A stretch of 64,000 nt of DNA from Sipunculus nudus (taxonomy: Eukaryota; Annelida; Sipuncula; Golfingiida; Sipunculidae): positions 41,706,456 to 41,770,455 of the forward strand of contig CM049318.1 of the NCBI GenBank assembly GCA_026874595.1. Reading direction: 5' to 3'. Position 1 is the first letter of the stretch, and every line of letters begins with the position of its first letter. Shown one piece after another: positions 10,021-21,614 of the stretch. The translations under genes and the position numbers were made by a program. Below the pieces are notes generated by a model. That model was not told the origin of the DNA. It searched no databases and saw only the letters and a list, made by a program, of their open reading frames with translations.

Positions 10021-10320
10021 TTAGGCCAAAAAAAAGAGAAAAGGTTTGGTTCATAGGCACCGCCCGCGTAAATTTTAACCCGAGCATAAAAAAAATTATT
10101 TTCATTTTCACTTTCAATTAGATAAAAAAAAATTTAAAAATTGATAAGGTTTTCTTTGTTATGTATTCTTTTTACCTGTATGGAAAAAATATGTTATTAT
10201 CATGTTTTCCCTGATCATATGACATTTTTATCGAAACATACAAAAAAGGTAATAAAAAACCCGCTCGCCCGCCCGCACTGATTTCTGAAAAAAAGTGCCT
10301 GAGAACCATATTTGGCCTTA
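10021..10320. mobile_element. Palindromic MITE of about 300 bp
   Basis: The left end is TTAGGCCAAA, then AGGTTTGGTTCATAGGCACC. The right end reversed is TAAGGCCAAATATGGTTCTC, then AGGCAC. The inverted similarity extends about 40-60 bp into GC-rich CGCCCG/CGGGCG words on both sides. The centre is AT-rich with no coding capacity. No clear target duplication was seen. Confidence 0.6.
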
Positions 10321-11536
10321 GTAAAATATAATTGTCATTCATGGAAATGGGCTACTTTGCTGAAAACGCGCTGAGACATATTTAAGAGCCAGTGGTTAAA
10401 TTAATCCACAGTTGATAATCTAGGTTGTAACTTTAAACAATGCATGTCACCGTTAAGGATACGCCAAGGTAATTCAATTGAATAATGAACAAGGTTTTAT
10501 TTTACCACAGATCTTAAGTTAACAAATTAGATGATTCTAACAATGCTAACTTATCGTGCCTCGAAAATTAATGACCAGACTGCCGGCCTGAAGCCAGAGG
10601 AGAAATACATGAATAAAGACCAAGTATTGCATGATTGAATGTGAGCTTAACTAGCCGCGCTAATTCGGGTTTCAATCAGCGAAGTGACAAGACTACTTTG
10701 CCCCTTCGTTCAAAACACATCATATTGTCACAGGACCTCTAGCCCGTCACTGTATCAATAAACATCAACACGTGAAAGGTGCAGGCTCTGCGTTGATTTT
10801 TCTGCGCTGACAGTTTTTTTAACATTGGAGTACACCCGAGTTGCAAGTTTGTTGTTTATTTCCTATCTGAAATGGTGAATCAAATCACGGTCCATTCAAT
10901 AACCTGACACAATGGAGAAGAGGAAAATAACTGGCATTTTCACAAACCGCATATGGGTTCAAGCGGGAGTAATTAGCTCCGTTTATTATTGAAGGAGGTA
11001 TGGCTTGTCAAAAGTTAATATTATTGTTTAATACTTTGCTTAACGCTGATCGCATGGTACTCATTGATTGTTACATAAATTGGCAGGTAATTTAAAAATT
11101 CAGTAAATGTTATGGGTTAAAGATTGACATCTTTTGTCCCATGTCTCCGAGTTTACTTCAAATATCCGACTTCTGACATTGTGCGACAAATTTGTCCCTT
11201 TTGGACCATGCTCTCATATTTTCTGTATTTTGACTTCCGACATCCGACGTGCAACACCCGGGGTTAATGTGTAATACATATGGCGGCATTTGAACGGTTT
11301 TCAAATACCTTGCTATGAATAAACTAGACATCGTTTGATGGGGGCAAATAAGAGACTCCCAGGGCGCGAATCTGTCTGCATCAATTGGACCCGTTAACAC
11401 TAAGAAGGTGCCGAAATAACTGACTGGCCTCATCCTCACCGAGAAATATAGTAAGATACATTTTCACATAGAATCAATGATTTTCAGAAACCAGGCGTAA
11501 ATTGAGCTGAAAGTTTATAGTGATAAATGTAGTTTT
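10321..11536. other. No gene recognised
   Basis: A 93-codon minus-strand frame at 11158-11439 is the only notable one. It has no motif that I know. No transposon ends were noticed. Confidence 0.5.
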
Positions 11537-11605
11537 AAATCCATCACTCTGACGTAGTGGTCCACCTTCAAATCCATCACTCTGACGTAGTGGTCCACCT
11601 TCAAT
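11537..11605. repeat. 33-bp tandem duplication
   Basis: Two identical 33-bp units starting AAATCCATCACTCTGACG at 11537 and 11570. Each holds a TGACG half-site. The perfect identity suggests a recent duplication. Confidence 0.9.
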
Positions 11606-13914
11606 CTGTTAAACATACAGTAAAGCCTCTCCTACAGACCACCCCTGAAACACCAACAACTCGCCATTACGACCATTATTTTGTTCTCGGGCTCAACTTA
11701 TGAGTAGTCATCCATTCCATTTGCATCATCAAAGAGATGAAGGTGGGCAAATCAATAGTCCTTTTTTTTTCTGTTGCCATGCTGTCACGATCCCATTCTG
11801 CGTGAATTCCCGGTTATTTAAAGTTTTATGAGGATATGTACTTAAGTGTTCATGACTCACACAAGTTCGTACAAAAGTCAAAGTGTCAGATTTAAATATG
11901 ACTTAATATAAGTAAAATATAGATAAAAAAGTGCAATGACACAGTTTCAAGCTGTGCATGGCCACAAATAGTCACAGACTATAATCCAGCGTAATAATGA
12001 GTCACCACAATGATTACGGGCTCTTAAAAGTGTCAAGTGCACATCCTGAATTCAATTATTCAACAAACATAGGAAAAACTCCCGTTGGCCTGTACGTCTG
12101 TCTCTAATGTGCATTCACAAAACGACGTCTTCGCTCACTGAAGAGTGAACTGTGACCTCTGAACCTCATTCTGTTAGATCACGATACTTCAAATGGTTCT
12201 GTGACCTGTGACCCGGAGTATGTAAGCGCTTAAACATATAATAAGGAATGTAATGCTGTATCACACAATGTCTACAGTCCACACACATGTGCAATCTTAG
12301 GGATTAACGCACAGCCATCCCTTCGCTACGACAGACTGTAGACACACGATACATTTCCATCTGCTTCATGCTTCACGGGAACTTGTCCTGACATCAATAA
12401 GTCAACACAACGAAATCCATATTCTAGCTAGCAGAATATCGTATTTCAAGGTATAAGGCAGTCTCTATCTCATCTGCACAACTCCTCGAAGACACTTGAA
12501 AAAATACGCCTGGACCACCTTTCGACTTCTCTCCACAGTCCATCCTCTTGTACTGCTCTTTCCGTTCCATATTCCCTATTTATAGTTGTGTACACCATCC
12601 TTTGCCAAACGACTCATGACTTAACAATTTAATTCTCACATTCTAGAAAAGGCTCACTGTCAGTGGTATGAACGTATGTTAATGCCTGGCTCCATATATA
12701 GGGTCAATGAGAACTCTGAACCAGTCAACTCACACGACGACACACGTCTTTGTTGTAATCCAGCCCTTTTACACATTTCACGTGCGTCAATGGCGTCTGA
12801 CAAACGACTTCAAGTCCCTCTCATCTGACATCAAAGGCTGCAGGTGTACTCTTTCCTTACTCTCTCACTTCCCCACATTAATTGTTTATCATAACTTATA
12901 AGCCTATTAATCAGAACACAGGACGGCTTGTGACACATGCAAGATGCTGATGTACCAAAGCTCTCGAAAAAAGGCATGAAAAAAGAAAAACCTCCGGCGC
13001 CACAGAAATGAACGTTAGGTCCACGTTCCAAGTAAGGAAGAATCTGACCACATGTTGATGAAGATAGGATCTCAACTAATGAGCTTATCCAGCTGTACAC
13101 CTTTTGTTGAGAACAGTACATGGCTCATTCATCAAATGCATTTTTTCTTTGTACTATATGTATAAACAACATTGTTTATTATTAGTTTATAATTGTTTCC
13201 ACCACTATTAAAAGAGAGAACTTTTCAAACTATTAAGGCCCATTTGACACGACAGAAACACCAAGGTCAATGGATAATGAGTTTAAAGCCCATTACCGGT
13301 AAACGGGTGCATACTGGCTACAGAATGCAGAAACCCACAAAATCTGGTGAAATCCAAAAATGTATCCGAAACTACTCTATATATTGGTTGAAACAATTAT
13401 CTTCATATTTAACCTAATGAGAGATATGTGCAGATGCTGCACACGCTTTAATTTTATTATTAATTAATTTTTATATTATTTTTACGTGTATCAACCATAA
13501 ATTTGATTTTATTGACTGTTTATTCAAAGTGCTCCTGTATAAAAATGAACTAGTAAAACATCAAAACTAAGCAACAGTAGATAATTAAATTTCCTTCGTT
13601 TAAGGTCTGAAATATTATGAAAATGCACAGTCATGTTAGATATGTGTTCGAAATGTATGTGGGGCGTACATTGCTTTAATAGCTACACTTTGATCGAATA
13701 AGTCAAGATTGCTAAATGTATAACCGTCCAAGTGGAAAAAACGCACACTGCGCATACAGAATCGTTATAAATAAAAGCTAGCGCCAACATTTTTGGTTTG
13801 CTTTATAATTTCCAATAAGCCAGTGTAAGGAATTCGTAAGGATGTCTTCTGTCGATGCTGAGAAAAGTTGCGAACAGACAGACAGAGGGGAAGACGAGAG
13901 GTGACAGACGGTTA
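11606..13914. other. No gene recognised
   Basis: Small frames (up to 96 codons at 12831-13121 minus) without motif support. CA- and TC-rich text runs from 12.0 to 12.9 kb. No tandem array. Confidence 0.5.
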
Positions 13915-14049
13915 ACCATGGCTCTAATCGGAAGGCTCCACGAGCCATGGACTATTCCTTGGCCTCATTCCATTCTTACTAGTTCATTTCATCCTACGGT
14001 AGAATGAAATGGATTACCAGGAATGAAATGGATTACCAGGAATGGAATG
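13915..14049. repeat. Inverted repeats plus a 19-bp tandem duplication
   Basis: CCATGGCTC and GAGCCATGG pair across about 18 bases near 13917-13951. CATTTCAT and ATGAAATG pair near 13984-14010. Two exact copies of a 19-bp unit beginning GAATGAAATGGATTACC follow at 14002 and 14021, with a partial third at 14040. Confidence 0.7.
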
Positions 14050-14362
14050 CGACCACTGGCGTGAGGAGCGTAAAGACACGGCTCAGATAAGGTTGAACGG
14101 GTCCGTTTTGGGAAGGTCGGCCTTTAAATACACTCGGCAGTGGCACGATGTGACTTGATTTTGTGATAATCAGAGCCAAGGAAGTCACTTCTATCTTCGT
14201 ACATAAGTTTATTAGATGATATTTAGTCGTTACGTTCCCCGTTGGTGGTATCGGGTGGTCATTGTGGACTCGAAAATCTGGATCTTATAGGTATTTACGT
14301 TTGGCGATGGGGCATTTGCACAAATTTATTGTTGCTTCCACGGACCTTTGACAATGTGAGCT

Positions 14363-14758
14363 ATGACTCGTGTAAGTAGTACAAAATATTTCACATTCGA
14401 GGCATTAGATTATCGCGTCACGCTCTACCCATTTCAGGACTGGAACATTATCATCAAATGCGTTCATAAAAAAAAACTGACCGGGAAAGCCGGCCGATGT
14501 CTTCTTTTATTGCATCTGAGTCTCTTTATCACATACGACACTACATGGACATTATCGACAAATTTCAAATTGGATACCGACCTCTCTACTGTTGGTTTTG
14601 CTTTCGTCAGTGTGAGGCAGCAAACCGGTCACCGACCATTGATCGCTGAAAATCACGACTGGAAGAGTTATGACATGCGGGCACCCGTTGGCCTCTCAAT
14701 AAAAAAACGCACAAAAACAAGAGAAAACAAATTACTTAACCCTTTTTATCCCAAATAA
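14363..14758 (+). CDS. Uncharacterised 131-codon ORF, possibly spurious
   Basis: An ATG-initiated frame ending at TAA (14756-14758). I recognise no domain. A hydrophobic stretch around residues 45-60 (CLLLLHLSLFITY) could be a membrane segment. The C-terminus is basic and lysine-rich, and the 3' part runs into AT-rich DNA. No splice signals, promoter or partner exons were found, and the length is possible by chance in 64 kb. Translation is unproven; it may belong to a decayed repeat. Confidence 0.15.
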   Translation: MTRVSSTKYFTFEALDYRVTLYPFQDWNIIIKCVHKKKLTGKAGRCLLLLHLSLFITYDTTWTLSTNFKLDTDLSTVGFAFVSVRQQTGHRPLIAENHDWKSYDMRAPVGLSIKKRTKTRENKLLNPFYPK

Positions 14759-14986
14759 TTGAATGACTGTCAAGTTACTATATCAAAACATTACATGCAG
14801 TGATACACGGTACTTCCACCTGAAGACGACCCCGGCCACACAATCACGTGTGTAAGAAGCCGAGCACGTATCATGGCACAGTTATTTATCAATACGAACT
14901 TTTAAAAAAAACTGGTATCAGATCGCATAATACAATGGGGTTTATCACCCCTAGCGCTGAGATGAAATCGACAACATGCAAAAACT

Positions 14987-15164
14987 TGCGTTTCGGGGTG
15001 ACAAAAAAGCCGACCGAACTGTCTTGCTATGGAAGCATGCTTTACTAGCGAAGCGGTTTGTACGCCCGCCGGACTTGTGCAAACCGCCGGACTTGTGCGC
15101 CACCGACATGGGTTCGAATCCCGGAACGGCCCAATGTTTTCCCCTGAACAATTTCTCTTCGTAA
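14987..15164 (+). mobile_element. TRIM solo LTR, diverged
   Basis: Aligns with the LTRs at 4.8-5.4 kb along its length, from CGGGGTGACA to CCTGAACAATTTCTCTTCGTAA. It carries box A TAGCGAAGCGG (about 15046) and an exact box B GGTTCGAATCC (about 15112). GCCGGACTTGTGC is duplicated inside. The outermost CA is missing where the next repeat begins at 15165, and no interior follows, so it is a solo or truncated LTR. Confidence 0.7.
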
Positions 15165-15610
15165 AGCCACGGTCACAACCGGGATACGGTCGCCGTACGG
15201 CGGGTGTTTTGGGCTATTCCGTGCGTTTGACGTACGGCAACCGTGCGTTTTTCAAAGGTCGCAGGGTCTCCGCAACGACCGTATCTAACATTTGCACAAG
15301 CGCTTAAGCTGTGGTCCACACCCGCCGTACTTGCAAGTGCGTGTTGTCCACTTGCAAAAACGTGGGCAAAATTTGGGGATCCGTACGTGGTGAGTACCGT
15401 GGTGAGTAAAGCCCCGGTCACAACCCACCATGTAGTCCGTACGTTTTTTGGGGAGGCCACGGCCGCCCTGTTTTTCTGAAAACTCACTCGCATGTTGTAA
15501 GTGCGTGCAAGTGCGATAAAAGTGAGTTTTTCCGCCCGATGTCTGGGGTGAATCCGTAGCTCGAACGCAGCCCGAACGCAGCGAAAGTTCCTCCTGCACT
15601 AAAAGTACTA
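15165..15610. repeat. GC-rich unclassified repeat with CGTACGG words
   Basis: Much GC-richer than its surroundings. AAAGCCACGGTCACAACC at 15163 recurs as AAAGCCCCGGTCACAACC at about 15409, in direct orientation. CGTACGG, GTGCGTTT and AAGTGCG words recur throughout. Overlapping frames on both strands (76-106 codons) come from the composition, not from a recognised protein. Probably part of an unclassified transposable element, joined directly to the TRIM LTR. Confidence 0.5.
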
Positions 15611-16310
15611 CGGCGTGTCATTTGAGTGACTGTATATGGTTGATTAAATGACTGGACGTTTAATAAATCATTATAAACCTTCTGACCCTTCAATTTATGG
15701 GTCAGGTGGGCCATGAGTATTTGCGTCCACCTGAATTCGAAACATAAAAACTTTCAGCTGGTCTGGAATAAACTGTGTTATAATACGTGTTGAGAAAAAT
15801 ACTTCTATAACTTTAAACAATACGTCAACGCCAAAATAAACGACGATTAAGTGTTAGAAGAGGTCACGTGATCTTTGGAATTATCCATACAAATCCACTG
15901 CGCATGTTAAAGGAATATTCGCCAAGGGAGTTCGCGGGGCCTATCTGTGTTTGGCATCTCTTATGCTATAATGTCTTGATAAGAAAGGATGACTCTCTGT
16001 ATCATGTGACGTGCAGGTCCTACATGAATTAACATAATCAGTTTTAAGAAAAATAATTTTTACAAATCAGTAATTGATAATTTTTTTTCAAAAATATACA
16101 TTTATTCTAAATAAAAGGCAAGGATACGATTAGTCATTAATATTACAAACACAGATCCCGGTCTGTCCTGCATATCTAAAGGCCTAGCTCAAATATTTTT
16201 ATTCTTACAGGGTGGGTTTTATTGCAATAATCACAGCGTGAGGTATATTATCACAACAGGCAATATTTAGGCTGATTAAATATTCGTTACATATCTATTT
16301 ATAATTACAG
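15611..16310. other. No gene recognised
   Basis: AT-rich unique-looking sequence, ending at a 10-bp G-run (about 16311-16320). Confidence 0.5.
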
Positions 16311-16381
16311 GGGGGGGGGGACACAGCAACCATGGTGCAAATCATTGACTAAATTCCGATCCTTCTTCCCACCTTAACACA

Positions 16382-16384
<3 letters not shown>

Positions 16385-16430
<46 letters not shown>
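16385..16430. repeat. (AT)n microsatellite
   Basis: 23 uninterrupted AT units. Confidence 0.95.
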
Positions 16431-16433
<3 letters not shown>

Positions 16434-17930
16434 AAGCGAGCTTTGACTTGAATAAAATAACCCTGCTCCTGAGGGGGTTTGGCAATCTCACCATAAATCA
16501 TACACTAAACACAAAGTGTATGGGTTCCTTGAACCAAAACCAGTTTCTTTTAGCGGGGAGCGGTGTAGCATAAAAAGCCAACTCGCTCTAAAATCAATGC
16601 CTCAACCTTCTGTGTTCACCAGCCTTACAGGACCACCACTTGATACTCCCGCGAGTACATTTGACATAAATATGTTCTCCCCTGAATCATAAATACCAGA
16701 TGATTTAAATACAAAGAAATAACGCTTGGCCTGGCGGCAAGTTGGACAAGATGTTCGTCCCTGTTTACCCCTAAACTAAAACCAATAAGAAACAGAGTCA
16801 GTAAGGATACTATTAAGCCGTAAATCTTGATCTTATAAAGACAAGATGATTTATCAGAAACATAAGTCTAGATCCTGTGAGCTGGTCTACACAACTGTGT
16901 ATCTGCGATCTGGAGTCCCTGCGTGCGGAGAAGTGTGGAATTCCTCTAAGTACTACCCGGTATGCCTCAGGGGTTCTCGTGGCTGGTTGTGAAGGTCTCT
17001 CGCCTTGTGCTTTCAGTCTCTTTTCAAGTGACGGCTAATTGGAAACATCAATCGCATCTTTGTACACTTACCTGCCCTGAGGCTCTCACCTGTTACAATC
17101 GTTCATCAACGATCGTTCCTCTCAATGATAAAGCATCCACGTGTTTTGGGAAAAACTTAATTTCCCATTCTTTTATTACTTCCAACTGAAAAGTTTGTCT
17201 TGATTCAGAAGACAACAAGATTTTTTCTTTATCAGATCTAGATTTCTCACCTTAGAAGCTTCACATTCATCGGAATGGAACTTCGCATTTTTCGTGCTAT
17301 ACTAGAGCCTCGTAGAACCAATAAGCAACGTCCATGATGATAGCGAACTGCGTTCGAATCCCGGTACCCATTATTATGAACGGTGTGGTATTGTCACAAA
17401 GGTAGACATGTTTTTACACAGAATGGCCCTCTGAAATTGTATAGCAGATAATAAATCATCATAAAAATTAGGACTCTGTGTTGACTGACGAGAAGAAATA
17501 ATACCGGAGTTGTCTGTGGATTAACAAAAACGGGGACAAAAGAAAGTTGAAATGTCAGAGTGCCGTTACACCACACAGCTCTGTGCCTGTCATCTTACCT
17601 GTCGGCGGTCGTTGTGTAATAGGGCATAAAAACCGCTTTACCGTAAAATAGTTCAATGTTCTATTTCTTGCTCCATTCTCTTATAATAAAAAACGTTTGA
17701 CATGACAAAAAAAAATCGTGGATATTATTCTGCAAGCTATGTATATTAAAGAATACACTGTTGACTAGACTGCCTCTCTAATACGGAGTTCTGCAGTTCT
17801 GTACTGTGCAAAATGACGTTCGTTGCTACTATTACTCATAACCGAGGCTGTTTGTCCTTTTTTGTTACATAATCCTAAATTGACAAAAACAACCACTATA
17901 AATATCACGTGCCATGTAGAGGTGGTGTTG
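16431..17930. other. No gene; one tRNA-like SINE fragment near 17.35 kb
   Basis: GCGTTCGAATCCCGG at about 17352 resembles a box B T-arm, but no convincing box A lies upstream, so at most it is a SINE fragment. The 75-codon frame at 16962-17189 is unsupported. Confidence 0.4.
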
Positions 17931-17934
17931 AGGG

Positions 17935-18391
17935 AATGTAATAATAATAAGGCATGATTTTTTTTTGGGGGGGGGGGGGGGTTAATAAAAATGAGGCAAC
18001 ATGGAGGAATGCAAAAGTGGATCATAGGCATGATAGATGGTAATAATGAGGCACGAGGCTTGTTGGCGGAATGTAATAATGAGGCACGAGGCTTGTTGGC
18101 GGAATGTATTAATAAGGATTAATGGGTATATAATAACAATAAGGCATGATAGAGGAATATTATTAATAATTAAACATGAGGCGTCATAGATTTATGTAAT
18201 AATGAGACATGAGGCGTGTTGGCGGAATTTAATAATGGGACATAACGGGTAAATAACAACAACAAGTCGTTGTAGAGCTATGTAGTAATTAGGCATGAAG
18301 CGTGATAGAGGAATGTTATGATGAGGCATGAGGCATGTTCGTGGTATGTAATAATGATGCTTAATGGGGAAAATAATTATAACTAGATGCA
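17935..18391. repeat. Decayed tandem repeat, AATAATGAGGCATGAGG type
   Basis: About ten irregular copies of a roughly 35-50 bp unit made of 'taataatgaggcatgagg', 'gtgttggcgg' and 'aatg'. Two adjacent copies at about 18040-18105 are nearly identical; the rest are diverged. A lone related unit sits at about 20661-20715. A T8G12 run is embedded at 17959-17981. Confidence 0.75.
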
Positions 18392-19837
18392 CCCGTGGAA
18401 AATCCATGGTTCTTTAAGAGAAATAGTTCTCTAAAAAATTTAAAGTATGCCAATTTAAAAATCACATGAAGAAATACGTTATGGCAAAAAAGACGTGCGG
18501 CACATATAGTGTCTAAGAATTATGACCGAATTTTTAAAAGATGAATAACATTAGTACGACATCATCATCAATATAATATATACATGTATAACGATTGCAT
18601 ATAGAAGCTATCTACTGACAAAATAATTTGGGGAAATCATATGACTATAGCAAAGTGAAAGTGTAAAAGAGATACTATGAATAAATTGAAGCTCAGAGGA
18701 CATCACTTAATTTATTTTTAGTTTTCACTGAGAGTTATCTTAGGCTTGATAACAGACACGTGTGTCGGTAAAGGCTCGGAAATGCAAGGTATAGCTGCAA
18801 AAGAGAATAGGCAGGCTCAGGTGGATAGATTCCAAAAGGATTAAATATCTGTCCTGATCTTTGTTGATTGACCTGAGAAAAACATATTTAGCCGACAACG
18901 CTCCCAGATCGGAGCAGGTTAACATATTTTGGTGAAAGTCATTGGCAAAGAAATAAGTGGCTCTTTGCTTTTTCTCTAAGCAAAAAGACACAAAAAGGTA
19001 TTTTGCTGTAATGTGTAGAGGGTTAGCGTTAAGCGTATATGAACAATCCATAAAATTTGTCAGGTAATCAGTATTACTATATTATTTTTATTTCTTAATA
19101 CCATTATGACAAAGGACGATTTTTTTGTCCCCGTGTAGAAACCGCCTATTCGTATGAATTTGTTCTGCCAGATGAAACCGTTTGAAGAAGTGTGACAGTG
19201 TTTATACATGAAAAGTGTATACAAGAACACATGACTGATATGAAGATTCTGGCGGAGGTTTGTAGGCTCTGACTGCAGAGTCTGTTTGTTAATAGAATGC
19301 CTGTAAGTGTAACGATGTAAAGGGTAATATGTTTTCAACGTCCCTGGAAATTGCGGATCCTAAAAGATAATATGTGTGCAATATACCGCCCCCCCCCATG
19401 TGCCGAGACAATGGTTATTATGTAATATTTTTAAAAGGAATTCGCTCCACATTTGTCCTCAATGTTCTCTGAAACCGCATTGTATATGACATTGTACCAG
19501 ACCTCATATTAAAGATTATTATCCCCGCAGTGACATAGGCGATATGAGAATAAACAATTTTTAATGTATATATAATTTTAAGTGATTTTTACGGTTTGTA
19601 CTGACTTGCGCGGAGGTTAGACCGAGCACAGCCGAACTGCCTTCGGCAATAACCGGAATGCGTGCATCGAGGTCACTCAACCTCAAAACACACGATTGAG
19701 GACTGTCGTTCATATGAATAACGCTTGCTTTCATTAAGGGATTTGAGCATGTCTGGCCTCATATTTGACCCAGGCTCTCACCCACGTGCGTGGTCAGAAA
19801 AAGTGAAAACACATGTTTCCTTCGCTTTATGAAATGG
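18392..19837. other. No gene recognised
   Basis: Minus-strand frames of 103 (18740-19051) and 92 (19060-19338) codons lie end to end but show no domain and no splice signals that would join them. Confidence 0.45.
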
Positions 19838-20035
19838 AGGGTTCAACCCAGGAAGATTAATGACAAAAACTTGATTCAAGGTCCCAATTTCAGGAACAAG
19901 GGTGTGGTGAGGTTGTGTGGTGGCGGGGTTTCAGGCCTCAAAATTGGTCTGATACGATGAAAAAAAAATGCAGCGGCTGAAAATGGGATACGGACCCTCT
20001 GCATGGGGTTCCGTTGGGTCTACTTCTGCTACTTA
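19838..20035. mobile_element. Old copy of the 1410-1612 MITE family
   Basis: Shared ordered words: GGTTCAACCCAGGA, GGTCC, a CAAAATT-TCTG core, GGACCC and a terminal TTCTGCTAC. The left outer end is lost. Confidence 0.5.
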
Positions 20036-20660
20036 CGAGGTATGCATATTTCTGTTTCTTTCGTCAAGAACAGTTTCCTTGCAACGTAAATTTTATTAGT
20101 CCTCTATGTGTTCCTCACATCAACTTATACTTCATACATCCAATGATGAAACCAGTCAAATTTCATCGAAAAGTTGAAAGTTGAAAAATTGATAGATAAA
20201 AGCATACCTGTTAACCCATAAAGTCATTTGGTCTTTGTTTAGGGTTTGAATTAAAAACCACAAGTCTAAAATTCCTTTAGAGGTGTTATAATGGATATAG
20301 GGGCTCAATAGGGTTATGGTAGACCCGCAAGACCGCGTATTGCACGAAAACTGCGGGGCTCGGACAGAGCATGCTTTCTGGCCACGGACCAGCGAGCACG
20401 AAATGCAGGAAAATCCCCCGGGCGCCTCCTGAAAAAGCGTGACATTCGTGGAGGACCTAAGAGCATAAAAAATGAGGGCACCTATTGGGGTAATATTAAA
20501 TTATTGATTATGCAGTTAAAAGGAAATAATCCCACAAAAGAATACAAACTTGTCCTAGAAGAGAACACCGACGAAACGTTTACAGAATTTTGACTGTCAA
20601 ATCAGAGCGTAAGCAGGTAAACCTTTGTCTAGAAAAAAGTCCCTACTGCGTATTAATTAT
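20036..20660. other. No gene recognised
   Basis: A GC-richer island at about 20320-20450 has short open frames on the plus strand (38 codons from an ATG near 20317) but no splice support. Confidence 0.4.
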
Positions 20661-20715
20661 ATAGATAAGGTATGATCGAGGAATGTAATAATGAGGCATG
20701 TTGGAGGAAAATAAT
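20661..20715. repeat. Dispersed copy of the 18-kb repeat unit
   Basis: Contains GGAATGTAATAATGAGGCAT, as in the 17.9-18.4 kb field. Confidence 0.6.
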
Positions 20716-20880
20716 TAGGAACATCCGATCATACCTGCAGGCACATTGGAAAGTATAGCTGCATATTGTAAAAAATGTAAGTTATGTTTGAAAATTTAAA
20801 AAAAAAAAAATAATCACATCGTTTTATATCAACATATATTATTTATATACAAATGTTAATGGTGTGCATACTTACCTCGG

Positions 20881-20899
20881 CCCCCCCCCCCCCCCCCCC
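20881..20899. repeat. Poly-C run
   Basis: 19 uninterrupted C, the longest of several G/C homopolymers in the window. Confidence 0.9.
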
Positions 20900-21564
20900 T
20901 CCCCGCGATTCTGCCATTAGTACCAGGGTAATGGTTTTGTAGGTATAGCGCAGACACCAACGGTCATTTTGAGTACTATATGACTTTGAGCAAACTGGAC
21001 AGCAGCAAACTCTTTTGAAACACAAGGCTGCTAAACTGAACAAAGATTCTTAGGTCTGTCAACAGCCGCAAATATTTAAAAGCCCGTCAGTTGGTCATAC
21101 CGCCCCGATAAGAAAATAGGTGTCGGTCCCAATCACATGGGATTAAAACGAGGCCCGGAGGACCCGTCAGCCATGTTGTAATTATAACTTGATAAATAGC
21201 TTTCATATTTGAGCAGTCATGCATAGCGTCTCATTCTTTTGGGGATGTTTGATCAATGACCATTTTCTGACCTTCCGGAGCTTGTTTTGATGTCTTTCAG
21301 CATTCTGCTGTTTATCATTTTTACCAGAGCTGCAGTGTGGACGTTAATGATACCGGCCACAGAGTGTAATACCTAAAGGGGAACAGTTCATCCGCATCAC
21401 GGCTGACTGGAGATTTCCTATTATTTACACATGCACGTGTCGCTCGCGAGGTTTAAATGTTATCAGTGAATTTGATTTAAATGTTAGTGCAAATGACTGA
21501 AAAATGTTCGTGCAAATGCGTTTACGTAATTATTCCTCTTAATTGAGAATGAAAAAATGACATC

Positions 21565-21567
<3 letters not shown>

Positions 21568-21613
<46 letters not shown>
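21568..21613. repeat. (AT)n microsatellite
   Basis: About 23 AT units. Confidence 0.95.

Positions 21614-21614
<1 letters not shown>

Noticed and set aside
15029-15600. Overlapping 76-106 codon frames on both strands
   Set aside because: GC-rich repeat DNA has few stops. No domain was recognised.
20881-20899. G-quadruplex-type regulatory element from the poly-C/poly-G runs
   Set aside because: Isolated homopolymers at several sites without neighbouring promoter features. More likely slippage tracts.
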